From Lentzea aerocolonigenes (GTDB lineage: Bacteria; Actinomycetota; Actinomycetes; Mycobacteriales; Pseudonocardiaceae), in assembly GCF_000955955.1 (NCBI RefSeq), contig NZ_JYJG01000071.1:20108-84107 (forward strand): 64,000 bases of DNA. The letters are read 5' to 3'. Positions within the stretch are counted from its first letter, which is position 1. The number at the start of each line of letters is the position of its first letter. The notes under the pieces are model-generated. The model did no database searches and was not told where the DNA came from. It saw nothing but the letters and a program-made list of their open reading frames with translations. Positions 40,990 through 48,892 of the stretch are shown here, one piece after another. Made by a program: the position numbers and the translations under genes.

Positions 40990-41064
40990 GTCCGCCACGC
41001 TAGTCACGACCACCGACAGAAAATGCGCATCCGGCCGGAACCCGCGCCGGTTAACGTGAAGTTC

Positions 41065-42201
41065 ATGCACCGCACCCTCCCCGTGGCCAGCTCCCCGGTG
41101 CGCGATCTGCTCGCGCTGACCTCCCGTCCCGAGGTGATTTCCTTCGCGGGTGGACTTCCCGCCCCCGAACTGTTCGACCAGGACGGTCTGCGCGCCGCCT
41201 ACGACCTCGCCCTGCGAGACCGCTCAGTGCTGCAATATGCCCCCACAGAAGGAAATCCGGTCCTGCGCTCGCTGATCTCCGATCGGCTGACCGCCCGCGG
41301 ACTGCCCACTTCGGACGTGCTGATCACCACGGGCTCGCAGCAGGCGCTGGCCCTGGTCGCGACCGCCCTGCTCGAACCGGGCGCCGTCGTGGCGGTGGAG
41401 GAACCGACGTATTTGGCCGCGCTGCAGTGTTTCCAGATGGCGGGAGCCCGGATCGTCCCGGTCGCCGCCGACGCCGAGGGCATGGACATCTCGGCGCTGC
41501 GGTCCGTTGTGGCCTCCTCGCGGCCATCGATGTTGTACTTGGTGCCGACGTTCGCGAACCCGACGGGCCGCACGTTGTCGTCTTCGCGTCGCGCCGAGAT
41601 CGCCGCGCTGGCTTCGGAGCACGGCTTCTGGGTCGTCGAGGACGATCCGTACAGCGAGCTGCGCTACCGCGGATCTCCTGTCGCACCGCTCGCATCCATC
41701 AGCGACAGAACCATCTACCTGGGCAGCTTCTCGAAGATCGGCGCTCCGGGCATGCGCCTCGGCTGGCTGCGCGCACCTGCCTCGCTGCTGCGCACCTTGA
41801 CGATCGTGAAACAGGCAGCCGACCTCCACACGTCCACTGTGGACCAAGCGGCGTGCGCGGCCTACCTGACGCACAACGACCTCGACGCGCACGTTGCCCG
41901 CTTGCGCGCGGCTTATGGAGAGCGGCGCTCAGCGATGGTCGCGGCGCTGCCTGGCGCATTTCCCGCCGGCACCACGTGGACCGATCCGGACGGCGGCATG
42001 TTCGTGTGGCTGCGCCTGCCGGGCTCCGCCGACAGCGCCGAACTGCTGAAGGAAGCTCTGACCCATGACGTCGCCTTCGTGCCGGGTGCGCCCTTCTACG
42101 CTGTTACCCCGGACCACGCGACGCTGCGGATGTCGTTCACCAGCAACACACCCGCGGAGATCGCCGAGGGCATGGCCCGCCTGGCCAAGGTGTTCTGGTG
42201 A
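41065..42201 (+). CDS. PLP-dependent aminotransferase (2-aminoadipate/MocR-type fold)
   Basis: A 378-residue fold-type I aminotransferase like the catalytic part of MocR or LysN: ISFAGGLPAPELFD, LQYAPTEGNPVLRSLI, N165-P-T-G and the PLP Lys K224 in YLGSFSKI, then RLGWLRAP. No HTH is attached, so it is an enzyme rather than a MocR regulator. Substrate unknown. Start ATG 41065 (GTG 41056 possible). A repeat region begins 15 bp after its stop. Confidence 0.88.
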   Translation: MHRTLPVASSPVRDLLALTSRPEVISFAGGLPAPELFDQDGLRAAYDLALRDRSVLQYAPTEGNPVLRSLISDRLTARGLPTSDVLITTGSQQALALVATALLEPGAVVAVEEPTYLAALQCFQMAGARIVPVAADAEGMDISALRSVVASSRPSMLYLVPTFANPTGRTLSSSRRAEIAALASEHGFWVVEDDPYSELRYRGSPVAPLASISDRTIYLGSFSKIGAPGMRLGWLRAPASLLRTLTIVKQAADLHTSTVDQAACAAYLTHNDLDAHVARLRAAYGERRSAMVAALPGAFPAGTTWTDPDGGMFVWLRLPGSADSAELLKEALTHDVAFVPGAPFYAVTPDHATLRMSFTSNTPAEIAEGMARLAKVFW

Positions 42202-42216
42202 TCGCTCATGCCGAAC

Positions 42217-42281
42217 TGTCAGACCTCGTGAGTACGTTGAAACGCAGGGGTTCCCGATTCGGGGGTACCCCTGCGCGAGCG
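42217..42281. repeat. 65-bp hairpin repeat, copy 1
   Basis: Begins TGTCAGACCTCGTGAG and ends CGCGAGCG, containing a stem CGCAGGGGT/ACCCCTGCG. It has about 88% identity to copy 2, 152 bp downstream, with eight differences that are all transitions. In this otherwise gene-free stretch (42202-42430) no further element is apparent. Confidence 0.85.
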
Positions 42282-42368
42282 CTCGAGGATCGCGGCTGTT
42301 GCACGTGAGCGGGAGGCACTGGTTGGGCGCGGCAGCCCGGCCGCAGAGGCTTCATGATCGCGAACCAG

Positions 42369-42433
42369 TGTCAGACCCCGTGAGTACGTTGAGATGTAGG
42401 GGTTCCCAGCTCGGGGGTACCCCTGCGTGAGCG
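42369..42433. repeat. 65-bp hairpin repeat, copy 2
   Basis: Same length and order as copy 1. Its 5' stem arm TGTAGGGGT still pairs with ACCCCTGCG through G-T pairs. It is immediately followed by the 5'-truncated gene remnant. Confidence 0.85.
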
Positions 42434-42748
42434 TGCCCGGGCTGCATCACGTGGGCGACGAACCTCGGCCTGCTGCCCGCACCGCTTTCCCAGCTCGCCC
42501 CACTCGGCGGCCGGCGGGTGGCGAACTTCGACGTCTCCAGCGTGCGGCGCGCGGACGGCACCCCGTTCGGCCGCACGCTGACCAAAGCCCTGCGGGACGC
42601 GGGATTCACCTACGACAACCGCCACCGTCGCGTCGGCTACACCGGCTCGGGACGGCCGCGGCTGCCGTTCACCTATCTGGGCGCGGACGACAAAGCCGGT
42701 CCGAACTACACGAGCCAGCCCGCCGTCCACTCCTGCTACGAGGTCTAG
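42431..42748 (+). pseudogene. 5'-truncated gene remnant
   Basis: The frame opens right at the end of repeat copy 2 and reads ITWATNLGLLPAPLSQLAPL, then RRVANFDVSSVRRADGTPFG, a Tyr/Arg-rich middle and ends QPAVHSCYEV at 42748. Codon use looks genuinely coding, but no start precedes GTG 42518. The product is not recognised. A short translated form from GTG 42518 (76 residues) is possible. Confidence 0.5.
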
Positions 42749-43158
42749 AACGCCCAGGGGCCGACGCCCGCCACGCGGTCGACCTTGATGCGCGTGACGA
42801 AGCCGGGTGGCGGGTTGTCGAACGGCGGGAACTTCACGTCCGGGCCGAGATAGGTGTGGGCGAGGCGTTGGAGCAGTTCCGGCGCCCCGCCCTCGGTGAT
42901 GCGCGCGGTGCCGTAGATGACGAGGTGCTCCTGCAGGCCCATCTCGTTGATGACGGGGGTCTCGAGGGACAGCACGACGCGGCCGTCGTTGCGGATGTTG
43001 CGGACCTTCTGGTGTGCCATCAGGTGGCCGGAGACGATCTCGTCGCCGTCCAGGCCCACCCAGATGATGGTCACCTGGGGTGCGCCGTCCTTGCCCAGCG
43101 TCACGAGGTGGCCCAGCGCGTTGGACTCCAGCACTGCCCTGGCGGATTCGGGAAGCAT
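42745..43158 (-). CDS. PPOX-class F420-dependent enzyme
   Basis: A 137-residue split-barrel FMN/F420-binding protein: LPESARAVLESNALGHLVTL, PQVTIIWVGLDGDEIVSGH, KVRNIRNDGRVVLSLE and LVIYGTARITEGG. Family members reduce deazaflavin-dependent substrates such as biliverdin. ATG 43158 preferred. The stop overlaps the remnant upstream by 4 bp and the gene is divergent from the SDR. Confidence 0.85.
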   Translation of the reverse strand: MLPESARAVLESNALGHLVTLGKDGAPQVTIIWVGLDGDEIVSGHLMAHQKVRNIRNDGRVVLSLETPVINEMGLQEHLVIYGTARITEGGAPELLQRLAHTYLGPDVKFPPFDNPPPGFVTRIKVDRVAGVGPWAF

Positions 43159-43260
43159 GACGAGGACGCTACGCCGGTTCGCGGGGCTCAGCCTGGTCTT
43201 GGCAGACCCAGGAAAGAGCGGGTCTGGTTCCCGGCGGCGCGACGGCCGAGTCTTGGGGAC

Positions 43261-43953
43261 ATGAAGACGTTTCTGATCACGGGTGGCGGTAGCGGTATCG
43301 GGCTGGCGACGGCTCGAGTGCTGGTCGAAGAGGGTGCGCGGGTCGTGGTGGCCGGACGGTCTCCAGAGCGGTTGGCGTTGGCGTGCAAGGAGATCGGCGT
43401 CGAGACGGTCGTCGCGGACGTGTCGAAGCTGAGCGACGTCGAGGCGTTGATGGAGACCGTCGGGGAGGTCGACGGCCTCTTCGCGAATGCCGGAGTCGGG
43501 GTGTTCGCGGAGTTCGGGAAGATCACCGAGGAGGACGTGGACCGGGTGCTGGCCACGAACTTCAAGGGCGTCTACTTCACCGTGCAGCAGGCGCGGCTGA
43601 AGCCGGGGGCGTCGGTGGTGCTCAACGCTTCGTGGACGGTGCACCGCGGCTTCCCAGGCGCGTCGCTGTACACGGCGAGCAAGGCGGCGGTGCACAGCCT
43701 GGCGCGGACGCTCACGGCCGAGATGCCGCACGTCCGGGTCAACACGGTGAGCCCCGGCTACATCGCGACGGACATGTTCCACGAGAACGTCGAGGACGGC
43801 GAGCCGTTCCGCAGGCAGGTGGCGATGGGGCGCCTCGGCGAGCCGGAGGACGTGGCGCACGTGGTTTCGTTCCTGTTGTCCGAACGCGCGGCGTACGTGA
43901 CGGGTCAGGATTTCGTGGTGGACGGCGGACTGGTCGGGGCGATCCCGGCATGA
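43261..43953 (+). CDS. Short-chain dehydrogenase/reductase
   Basis: A 230-residue classical SDR. Cofactor motif GGGSGIG at 8-14; NAG at 76-78; catalytic N100, S124 (NASW), Y137 and K141 (YTASK). VDGG near the C-terminus is typical. It reduces or oxidises an unknown carbonyl/alcohol. Start ATG 43261. Its stop overlaps the start of the next HTH gene, so they form an operon. Confidence 0.92.
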   Translation: MKTFLITGGGSGIGLATARVLVEEGARVVVAGRSPERLALACKEIGVETVVADVSKLSDVEALMETVGEVDGLFANAGVGVFAEFGKITEEDVDRVLATNFKGVYFTVQQARLKPGASVVLNASWTVHRGFPGASLYTASKAAVHSLARTLTAEMPHVRVNTVSPGYIATDMFHENVEDGEPFRRQVAMGRLGEPEDVAHVVSFLLSERAAYVTGQDFVVDGGLVGAIPA

Positions 43954-44744
43954 TGGGGTCCGTGAGTGAGTTGGGGGAGTTTCTTCGTGCCCGGCGTGCA
44001 GCGCTGGACCCACCGGAGCGGGCGTCGCGACGGCGCGTTCCAGGGCTGCGCCGCGAGGAGCTGGCGCAGCTGGCCGGGATCAGCGTCGACTACTACACGC
44101 GCATGGAGCAGGGGCGTGCGTCCAACGCGTCCGACTCGATCCTGGACGCGCTGGCCGCGGCACTCGGCCTCGACGGGGCTGAGCGCGCGCACCTCTACCG
44201 GCTGGCGCGGCCCACGCGGGTGGCGGCGTCGTCGGAGGAGGTGCGGCCCGCGCTGAGGTGGCTGCTCGACGCGTTGCAGGGCGTGCCCGCGATGGTGCTC
44301 GGGCGGCGGCTCGACGTGCTGGCGTGGAACCCGTTGGCCGCGGCGCTCGTCACGGACTTCCGCGAGCAGCCGAACATGGTGCGCTACATGTTCACCGACC
44401 CGGCCGCGCAGGAACTGTTCGTCGGGTGGATGGACTGCGCGCGCGAGAACGTCGGCTACCTGCGTGCGGACTACGGCGTGCATCCCGACGATCCAGCGCT
44501 GCTCGCGCTGGTCGAGGAGCTGTCCGCGGCGTCACCGGTGTTCCGCTCGTTGTGGGCAGAGCATCCGGTGCGCGAGCGAGGGCCGATGTTCAAACGCGTC
44601 AACCACCCGCAGCTCGGACCGCTGGAGCTGGCCGCGGAACCGCTGACGTCGGACGCGGGACAGGTCCTGGTGACTTACGTGGCTGCGCCGGGCAGTCCGT
44701 CCGAGGATGCGTTGCGGTTGCTGGCTTCTCTCGCTGTCACGTGA
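43953..44744 (+). CDS. HTH regulator with MmyB-like ligand domain
   Basis: A ~263-residue regulator: HTH at residues ~25-80 (VPGLRREELAQLAGISVDYY, TRMEQGRASNASDSILDALA), then the MmyB-like domain (~105-260; VLGRRLDVLAWNPLAAALVTD, YLRADYGVHPDDPAL, LELAAEPL). ATG 43953 overlaps the SDR stop (TGATG); ATG 43950 and GTG 43962 are in frame too. Such regulators typically control the adjacent oxidoreductase. A degraded copy of its last ~37 codons follows directly. Confidence 0.88.
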   Translation: MGSVSELGEFLRARRAALDPPERASRRRVPGLRREELAQLAGISVDYYTRMEQGRASNASDSILDALAAALGLDGAERAHLYRLARPTRVAASSEEVRPALRWLLDALQGVPAMVLGRRLDVLAWNPLAAALVTDFREQPNMVRYMFTDPAAQELFVGWMDCARENVGYLRADYGVHPDDPALLALVEELSAASPVFRSLWAEHPVRERGPMFKRVNHPQLGPLELAAEPLTSDAGQVLVTYVAAPGSPSEDALRLLASLAVT

Positions 44745-44860
44745 GCTTCGCCCGCGGATCCGCTGACGTCGGATGCGGGACACGTTCCGGCGGGTCGGCC
44801 AGTCCGTTCGAGAAAGCGTTGCGGTTGCAGGCTTTCCTCGTTGTTCACGTGAACTTCGCT
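44633..44860. repeat. Tandem duplication of the HTH gene 3' end
   Basis: Unit A (44633-44752, ending the HTH gene and its stop) is followed by a degenerate unit B (44753-44860) carrying one ~12-bp deletion and point changes. The unit boundaries are CGCGGAAC/CGCGGATC before CGCTGACGTCGGA, an exact 120-bp offset. Copy B keeps GCGTTGCGGTTGC and CACGTGA near its end but is not expressed as a complete protein. Confidence 0.85.
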
Positions 44861-44861
44861 G

Positions 44862-45557
44862 CTAGCTGAACAGTTCCAGCGAGTCCTGGTGGTACTCGCA
44901 CCGGCCACCGCCGGTCGCGATCGTGCAGGGCATGCCCTTCTTCGCGAGGGCACCGCACTGCAGCGCCGGGTCGTGCACGTGACACAGGCCGTTGGCGCCG
45001 GCGGTGATCGGACACGGCGTGCCCTTCTTGGTGGGCGCGCCGCACGGTTCGCCGCTGAGCTCCCGCGGTTGCTTCGCCTTGGCGGGCTTCTTCGGTTTTG
45101 CCTGGGGCTGCTTGACTTCCCGCCCCGTCACCTCCTCCACTCCGCGCACGGCCAATCGGTCCGCGCGCTCGTTCTCCGGGTGGCCCGCATGGCCCTTGAC
45201 CCAGTGCCACTCCACCTCGTGCCGGTTGGCGGCTTCCTCCAGGCGGCGCCACAGGTCGGAGTTCTTGACGGGCTCACGTGCCTTCGTGAGCCAGCCGTTC
45301 GCCTTCCAGCCGTGGACCCACGAGGTGATGCCGTTTCGGACATATGTGCTGTCCGTGTAGAGGTTCACGGTGGACGGACGCGTGAGGCTCTCCAACGCCA
45401 TGATGGGCGCCATCAGTTCCATGCGGTTGTTCGTCGTCGGGCCGATGTCACCGCCGTACATGTCCTTCTCATGCTCGCCGTAGCGCAGCACCGCACCCCA
45501 GCCGCCCGGACCGGGATTGGGGCTGCAGGCGCCGTCGGTGTAGATCTCGACCTCCAT
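44862..45557 (-). CDS. rnhA: Ribonuclease HI with two C-terminal Cys/His motifs
   Basis: A 231-residue RNase H removing RNA from RNA-DNA hybrids. Catalytic acids D8 (YTDGA), E47 (RMELM), D69 (TDSTY) and D133 (ERADRLA), plus H123 (KGHAGH). After residue ~145 comes a Lys/Pro-rich linker, then two similar motifs, C172-x9-C182-x9-C192-x2-H195 and C201-x9-C211-x8-C220-x2-H223, probably zinc knuckles. Ordinary RNase HI lacks these. Start ATG 45557, 11 bp after the DUF1801 gene; likely one operon with it and the TetR gene. Confidence 0.92.
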   Translation of the reverse strand: MEVEIYTDGACSPNPGPGGWGAVLRYGEHEKDMYGGDIGPTTNNRMELMAPIMALESLTRPSTVNLYTDSTYVRNGITSWVHGWKANGWLTKAREPVKNSDLWRRLEEAANRHEVEWHWVKGHAGHPENERADRLAVRGVEEVTGREVKQPQAKPKKPAKAKQPRELSGEPCGAPTKKGTPCPITAGANGLCHVHDPALQCGALAKKGMPCTIATGGGRCEYHQDSLELFS

Positions 45558-45568
45558 GCGTCATGAGG

Positions 45569-45952
45569 CTACCGACGGGGTCTGACACTGTTCCGCCGGC
45601 GGTTGTTGACGATGATGTGACGGAACATCTCGACGAGCGCGGGCGCGTTGATCGGCTGGTCGCGGTACACGGAGATCATGCGCGCGGTCTTGTTGCCGTG
45701 GCCGCTCGTGATGATGTTCTGCGGGTCCGGCACGATCGCCTTGTCGTAGAGCATCACGTTCACGTGGTCCTTGGTGCCGAGCAACGCGCAGATGTTGCCG
45801 TCCAGCACGAAGTACGGCCGGTTCGTGCGCTTGATCGTCTCCTCGACGTCCGGGTCGGCCTCGTGGACGAGCCTGCGGACCTCGTTGCAGATCTCCTGCT
45901 GCCACTCGGGCAGCCCGGCGATGTAGTCGTCAACGCGCGTGTCGGTGTGCAT
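45569..45952 (-). CDS. DUF1801 domain protein
   Basis: A ~127-residue DUF1801/YdhG-like protein: VDDYIAGLPEWQQEICNEVRRL, then FVLDGNICALLGTKDHVNVMLYD and TARMISVYRDQPINAPALVEM. Function unknown; possible fold relation to iron chaperone frataxin. ATG 45952 preferred to GTG/ATG upstream. The last codons carry a 16-bp match to the repeat at 42366-42381, so its natural C-terminus may be altered. Confidence 0.8.
   Translation of the reverse strand: MHTDTRVDDYIAGLPEWQQEICNEVRRLVHEADPDVEETIKRTNRPYFVLDGNICALLGTKDHVNVMLYDKAIVPDPQNIITSGHGNKTARMISVYRDQPINAPALVEMFRHIIVNNRRRNSVRPRR
45575..45590 (-). repeat. 16-bp copy of the 65-bp repeat head
   Basis: CAGTGTCAGACCCCGT on the minus strand is identical to 42366-42381, the entry of repeat copy 2. 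It lies in the last codons of the DUF1801 gene, 4 bases before its stop. Confidence 0.6.
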
Positions 45953-45956
45953 AGCC

Positions 45957-46547
45957 CTATGTCGCAGCCGTTCGTCGGTTCTCGACATCGTGCCCGTGCA
46001 GGAAGACCTTCACACCCGCGGCGATGTCGTCGTCGTCCGGCCGTGAGCCTCTGATGGCGGGGTCGCCGGTCAACGTGAGCACCAGCAGGTGGATCGCGGC
46101 CCGTTTCGGGTCTCGGAAGCCGAGCTTCTCCAGTTCGCCCGCGAGCGCCTTCCTGACCTTGTGCGGCCCCGTGTCCAGCCACGCCTCGATCGCCTCGGCG
46201 GGGATGTGGGTCAGCTCGGCGTTGATCTGCCGGACCAGCGCGAAGTGCTCGGCGTGACCAAGCTGTGCGCCCATGGCCTTGCCGAACTCGACGAGGTCCT
46301 GCTCGAGGTCCGTGATCTTGTGGAAGTGTCGCTCGATCAGGTGGATCTGGTCCTGCGCCGCCTCGTTCGCGCTGGTCTGGATGACGTGGCGGAAGAGATC
46401 AGCCTTGTCCGCGAAGTGGTTGTAGAGCGTGCGCGTCGAGACCTCGGCCTCCTTCGCGATGCCGTCGATGCTCGCCCGCGAGTAGCCGTCCCTGGCGAAC
46501 ACGCTCAACGCCCCGCGCAGGATCGCCTGCCGCTTGTCCGGTCGCAT
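45957..46547 (-). CDS. TetR family transcriptional regulator
   Basis: A 196-residue repressor. HTH: ILRGALSVFARDGYSRASID, GIAKEAEVSTRTLYNHFADK. Ligand domain helical with a TetR_C-type ending. ATG 46547 is 12 bp from a pair of tandem palindromes that also front the divergent FMN reductase gene. Stop is 4 bp before the DUF1801 start; the three genes TetR-DUF1801-rnhA may be one transcript. Confidence 0.9.
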   Translation of the reverse strand: MRPDKRQAILRGALSVFARDGYSRASIDGIAKEAEVSTRTLYNHFADKADLFRHVIQTSANEAAQDQIHLIERHFHKITDLEQDLVEFGKAMGAQLGHAEHFALVRQINAELTHIPAEAIEAWLDTGPHKVRKALAGELEKLGFRDPKRAAIHLLVLTLTGDPAIRGSRPDDDDIAAGVKVFLHGHDVENRRTAAT

Positions 46548-46559
46548 GCTCCGGATCTT

Positions 46560-46600
46560 AGTACAACGAGCGTTGCATTAAGTACCACGAGCGTTGTACT
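46560..46600. promoter_or_regulatory. Two tandem TetR operators
   Basis: AGTACCACGAGCGTTGTACT (46581-46600) is a 20-bp palindrome with one mismatch. AGTACAACGAGCGTTGCATT (46560-46579) is a second, slightly weaker copy 21 bp away, on the same DNA face. They sit between the divergent TetR and FMN reductase starts. Confidence 0.75.
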
Positions 46601-46609
46601 TTGGCTGCC

Positions 46610-47152
46610 ATGCGAATCGCAGTGATCTTGGGGAGCACGCGTCCGGGCCGTCGTTCCGAGGCAGTGGCGCAGTGGGTCGTGAACGTCGCCAATGCCCGCA
46701 CCGACGCGTCGTTCGAGCTCATCGACCTGGCCGACGTGGGTTTGCCACTGCTGGACGAGCCGGTGCCGGCGATCTTCGGCGAGTACGCGCACGCACACAC
46801 ACGCGCCTGGGCGTCGCGCATCGCGCAGTACGACGGCTTCGTGTTCGTGACGCCCGAGTACAACCACTCGTTCTCGGCTGCGCTGAAGAACGCCTTGGAC
46901 TACCTGTACGCGGAGTGGAACGACAAGGCGGCCGGCTTCGTGGGCCTCGGCGGCAACGGCGGTCTGCGCGCGGTCGAGCAGTTGAGGCTGGTGCTGGCGG
47001 AGCTGAAGGTGGCGACAGTGCGCACTCAGGTGGCATTGGGGCGCGGCGAGCTGCAGGAAGGGTTGCAGCAGGACGAGCAGCTCAACGCGATGCTCGACGA
47101 ACTGGTGGCGTGGGCGTCGGCGTTGCGCTCGGTGCGAGCCGTCGCCGCCTAG
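46610..47152 (+). CDS. NADPH-dependent FMN reductase
   Basis: A 180-residue flavodoxin-fold reductase. FMN phosphate loop ILGSTRPGRRS at 6-16, then PEYNHSFSAALKNALDYLY (isoalloxazine loop), GFVGLGGNGGLRAVEQLR. It reduces quinones, azo or chromate compounds with NADPH. Start ATG 46610, only 9 bp after the operator, with GTACTT upstream suggesting a leaderless transcript repressed by the divergent TetR. Confidence 0.9.
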   Translation: MRIAVILGSTRPGRRSEAVAQWVVNVANARTDASFELIDLADVGLPLLDEPVPAIFGEYAHAHTRAWASRIAQYDGFVFVTPEYNHSFSAALKNALDYLYAEWNDKAAGFVGLGGNGGLRAVEQLRLVLAELKVATVRTQVALGRGELQEGLQQDEQLNAMLDELVAWASALRSVRAVAA

Positions 47153-47313
47153 TCCAGCCGGTCCGGCTCGCTGCGGATCGGCGGGATGATCTCGATGACG
47201 TGCTTCAACGCCGCGACCGGCAGATCGGCCGGGAACTCCGGCATGTACTCGTTGGCCCACGGCTCGAAGCAGAGCCACAGGGACTGTTGTTCGGCGCGCA
47301 CCACGAGGTTCAT
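47149..47313 (-). CDS. 54-residue hypothetical protein coupled to amidase
   Basis: ATG 47313 overlaps the amidase stop (ATGA), and the frame encodes [20 protein letters not shown] then an acidic/hydrophobic stretch ending RSEPDRLD. Coupling and third-position GC support a real gene. No family recognised. Its stop overlaps the convergent FMN reductase stop. Confidence 0.55.
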   Translation of the reverse strand: MNLVVRAEQQSLWLCFEPWANEYMPEFPADLPVAALKHVIEIIPPIRSEPDRLD

Positions 47314-48263
47314 GGCGGCCAGGGTGCAACCTCCACCGCGCTGGAGGTCAACACGGCACGGGCGGCGGCGATCAGGTCCGCTTCCCGGCCGTGCCGCGCG
47401 ACGGCCTGCAGACCGACCGGCAGGCCTTCGGAGTCGAAGCCCGCCGGGATGCTGATCGCCGGGTGCCCGCTGAGGTTGAACGCCCAGGTCAACGAGGTGT
47501 TGATGCGCGCACCCGGTCCGTCGTGGCCGTGCGGCGGGCCTGGCGTGGTGGGGGTGAGCAGCAGGTCGGTGGTCTCGAAGAGCTCGTCCAGCACGGGGTT
47601 GGGGCCGCAGCGGTTGGCGAACCAGTCCCCGGCGGGATCCGTCAGGGCCAGGTCGACGTGCTGGGGCCGCAACGCCTCGGCTGCTCGGCGGGCGATCCTG
47701 GCCTGTTCGTCGTCGACCTCCGCGAAACCCAGGTCCGCGGACCAGACGGCGGTGGGGGAGCTGACCTCCGAGGTGCCCGTGTAGATCGCGAGCAGCGAGG
47801 GGTCACGGGTGAAGACGCCGATCGCGGCCCGTTCCGACGACGTCGTCTTGAGGCCCAGCACACCGCACCACGCGGCCGGGACGCGGATCGAGCCCGCGCC
47901 GTCGACGCCCGTCGCGAGCGGGACGATCCCAGCAGCCACTGCGACCGCGGATCCGGCGGACGAGCCACCGGGCGTGCGGGAGAGGTTCCATGGGTTGCGT
48001 GTGAGGCCACGAGAGTTGCGGCCCCACGTCTGCCAGGGAGTGCTGCCGTCGGGCGTGGTCGTCAACCCGATCGGGACGCAACCGAGCGCCGTCAACGCTT
48101 CCCGGTGGCTCCGGCGCTCACCTCGCTTCACGGCGATGGGCATGCCGGCGAGCGGCAGTGACGGGTCGACCGGTGCGAAGGAGCTGTAGACCTCGTGGAA
48201 GGCGCAGAGCACCGGTTCCACGCGCTCCAGCCGGGCCAAGGCTTCAGGCACCACGTCCGGCAT
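47310..48263 (-). CDS. Compact amidase-signature hydrolase
   Basis: A 317-residue amidase family protein; typical members have ~450. The catalytic Lys is K46 (MPIAVKRG), the cis-Ser lies in GGSS (S101/S102), and the nucleophile is S125 in [11 protein letters not shown]. Between Lys and cis-Ser only ~55 residues remain, and the C-terminal half is also shortened although [23 protein letters not shown] is intact. It could be a functional mini-amidase. Start ATG 48263 shares its CATG with an alternative start of the divergent gene. Confidence 0.75.
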   Translation of the reverse strand: MPDVVPEALARLERVEPVLCAFHEVYSSFAPVDPSLPLAGMPIAVKRGERRSHREALTALGCVPIGLTTTPDGSTPWQTWGRNSRGLTRNPWNLSRTPGGSSAGSAVAVAAGIVPLATGVDGAGSIRVPAAWCGVLGLKTTSSERAAIGVFTRDPSLLAIYTGTSEVSSPTAVWSADLGFAEVDDEQARIARRAAEALRPQHVDLALTDPAGDWFANRCGPNPVLDELFETTDLLLTPTTPGPPHGHDGPGARINTSLTWAFNLSGHPAISIPAGFDSEGLPVGLQAVARHGREADLIAAARAVLTSSAVEVAPWPP

Positions 48264-48273
48264 GATCCTCCAC

Positions 48274-48855
48274 GTGAAATGGACCCGCGCTGTGCACCAC
48301 CTGGCCGAGCTCGCCGAGAAGTGCGGTGAGCTGCCGACGACCTTCTTCCGCTTCCAGGTGGTCGAGCTGTGGGTGTTCGGCGAGCTGCTGGACGTGCCGA
48401 AGGACCTGGAGACCATCGAGGTCGCGCTGGTGACGGACCTGCCGGTGGACGAGGTGCCGTGGTGCACCGAGCCGGTCGGCGCGGAGCACTGGGCGAACTC
48501 GACGCGGTTGTCGCGCAACCCGTTCAGCGCGCGGTGGCGGTCCAAGGACGCGCCCGTGTGGAACCACCGGATCGAGCGGCCCGCGCTGATCTGGAGCGCG
48601 GTGGACGGGATCAACGAGGAAGCGCTCGTGGCGGTCAACGACGGCACGGCTGAGCTGGTCAGGATTCCGGCACCCGCACCCGATGAGCTGAAGAAGCGGG
48701 TCGAGGACGAGCTGGCGGTGAGCTTGAAGGCGTTGCGCGTGGCAAACCAGGACTACACCGACCGCCGCTGGAGCCCCGGCAAGCTCACGCCGTACTCGGA
48801 TGCGTTGTGGCGCACCACGACCGGCTACCTCGACCTGCTGGATGTGCTCAACTGA
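48274..48855 (+). CDS. DUF7711 family protein
   Basis: A ~193-residue cytoplasmic protein resembling DUF7711: [57 protein letters not shown] and [18 protein letters not shown]. Function unknown. GTG 48274 gives the usual family start; ATG 48262 would add four residues and overlap the amidase start codon. No ribosome-binding site; a -10-like CATGAT lies 7 bp before GTG. Confidence 0.65.
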   Translation: MKWTRAVHHLAELAEKCGELPTTFFRFQVVELWVFGELLDVPKDLETIEVALVTDLPVDEVPWCTEPVGAEHWANSTRLSRNPFSARWRSKDAPVWNHRIERPALIWSAVDGINEEALVAVNDGTAELVRIPAPAPDELKKRVEDELAVSLKALRVANQDYTDRRWSPGKLTPYSDALWRTTTGYLDLLDVLN

Positions 48856-48892
48856 CCCAACTCGTCCCGGCTGCTGGGCTACGTTCCGCACT

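Noticed and set aside
40906..41064. Longer N-terminus of the aminotransferase
   Set aside because: It overlaps the divergent GyrI-like gene start and reads a composition unlike the enzyme; MHRTLPVASS matches the family start.
41065..42201. MocR-type regulator
   Set aside because: No GntR HTH precedes the aminotransferase domain and the frame to 40906 upstream is not DNA-binding-like.
42217..42433. CRISPR array from the repeated 65-mers
   Set aside because: Only two copies, 65 bp long with internal hairpins and an 87-bp spacer; no cas genes nearby.
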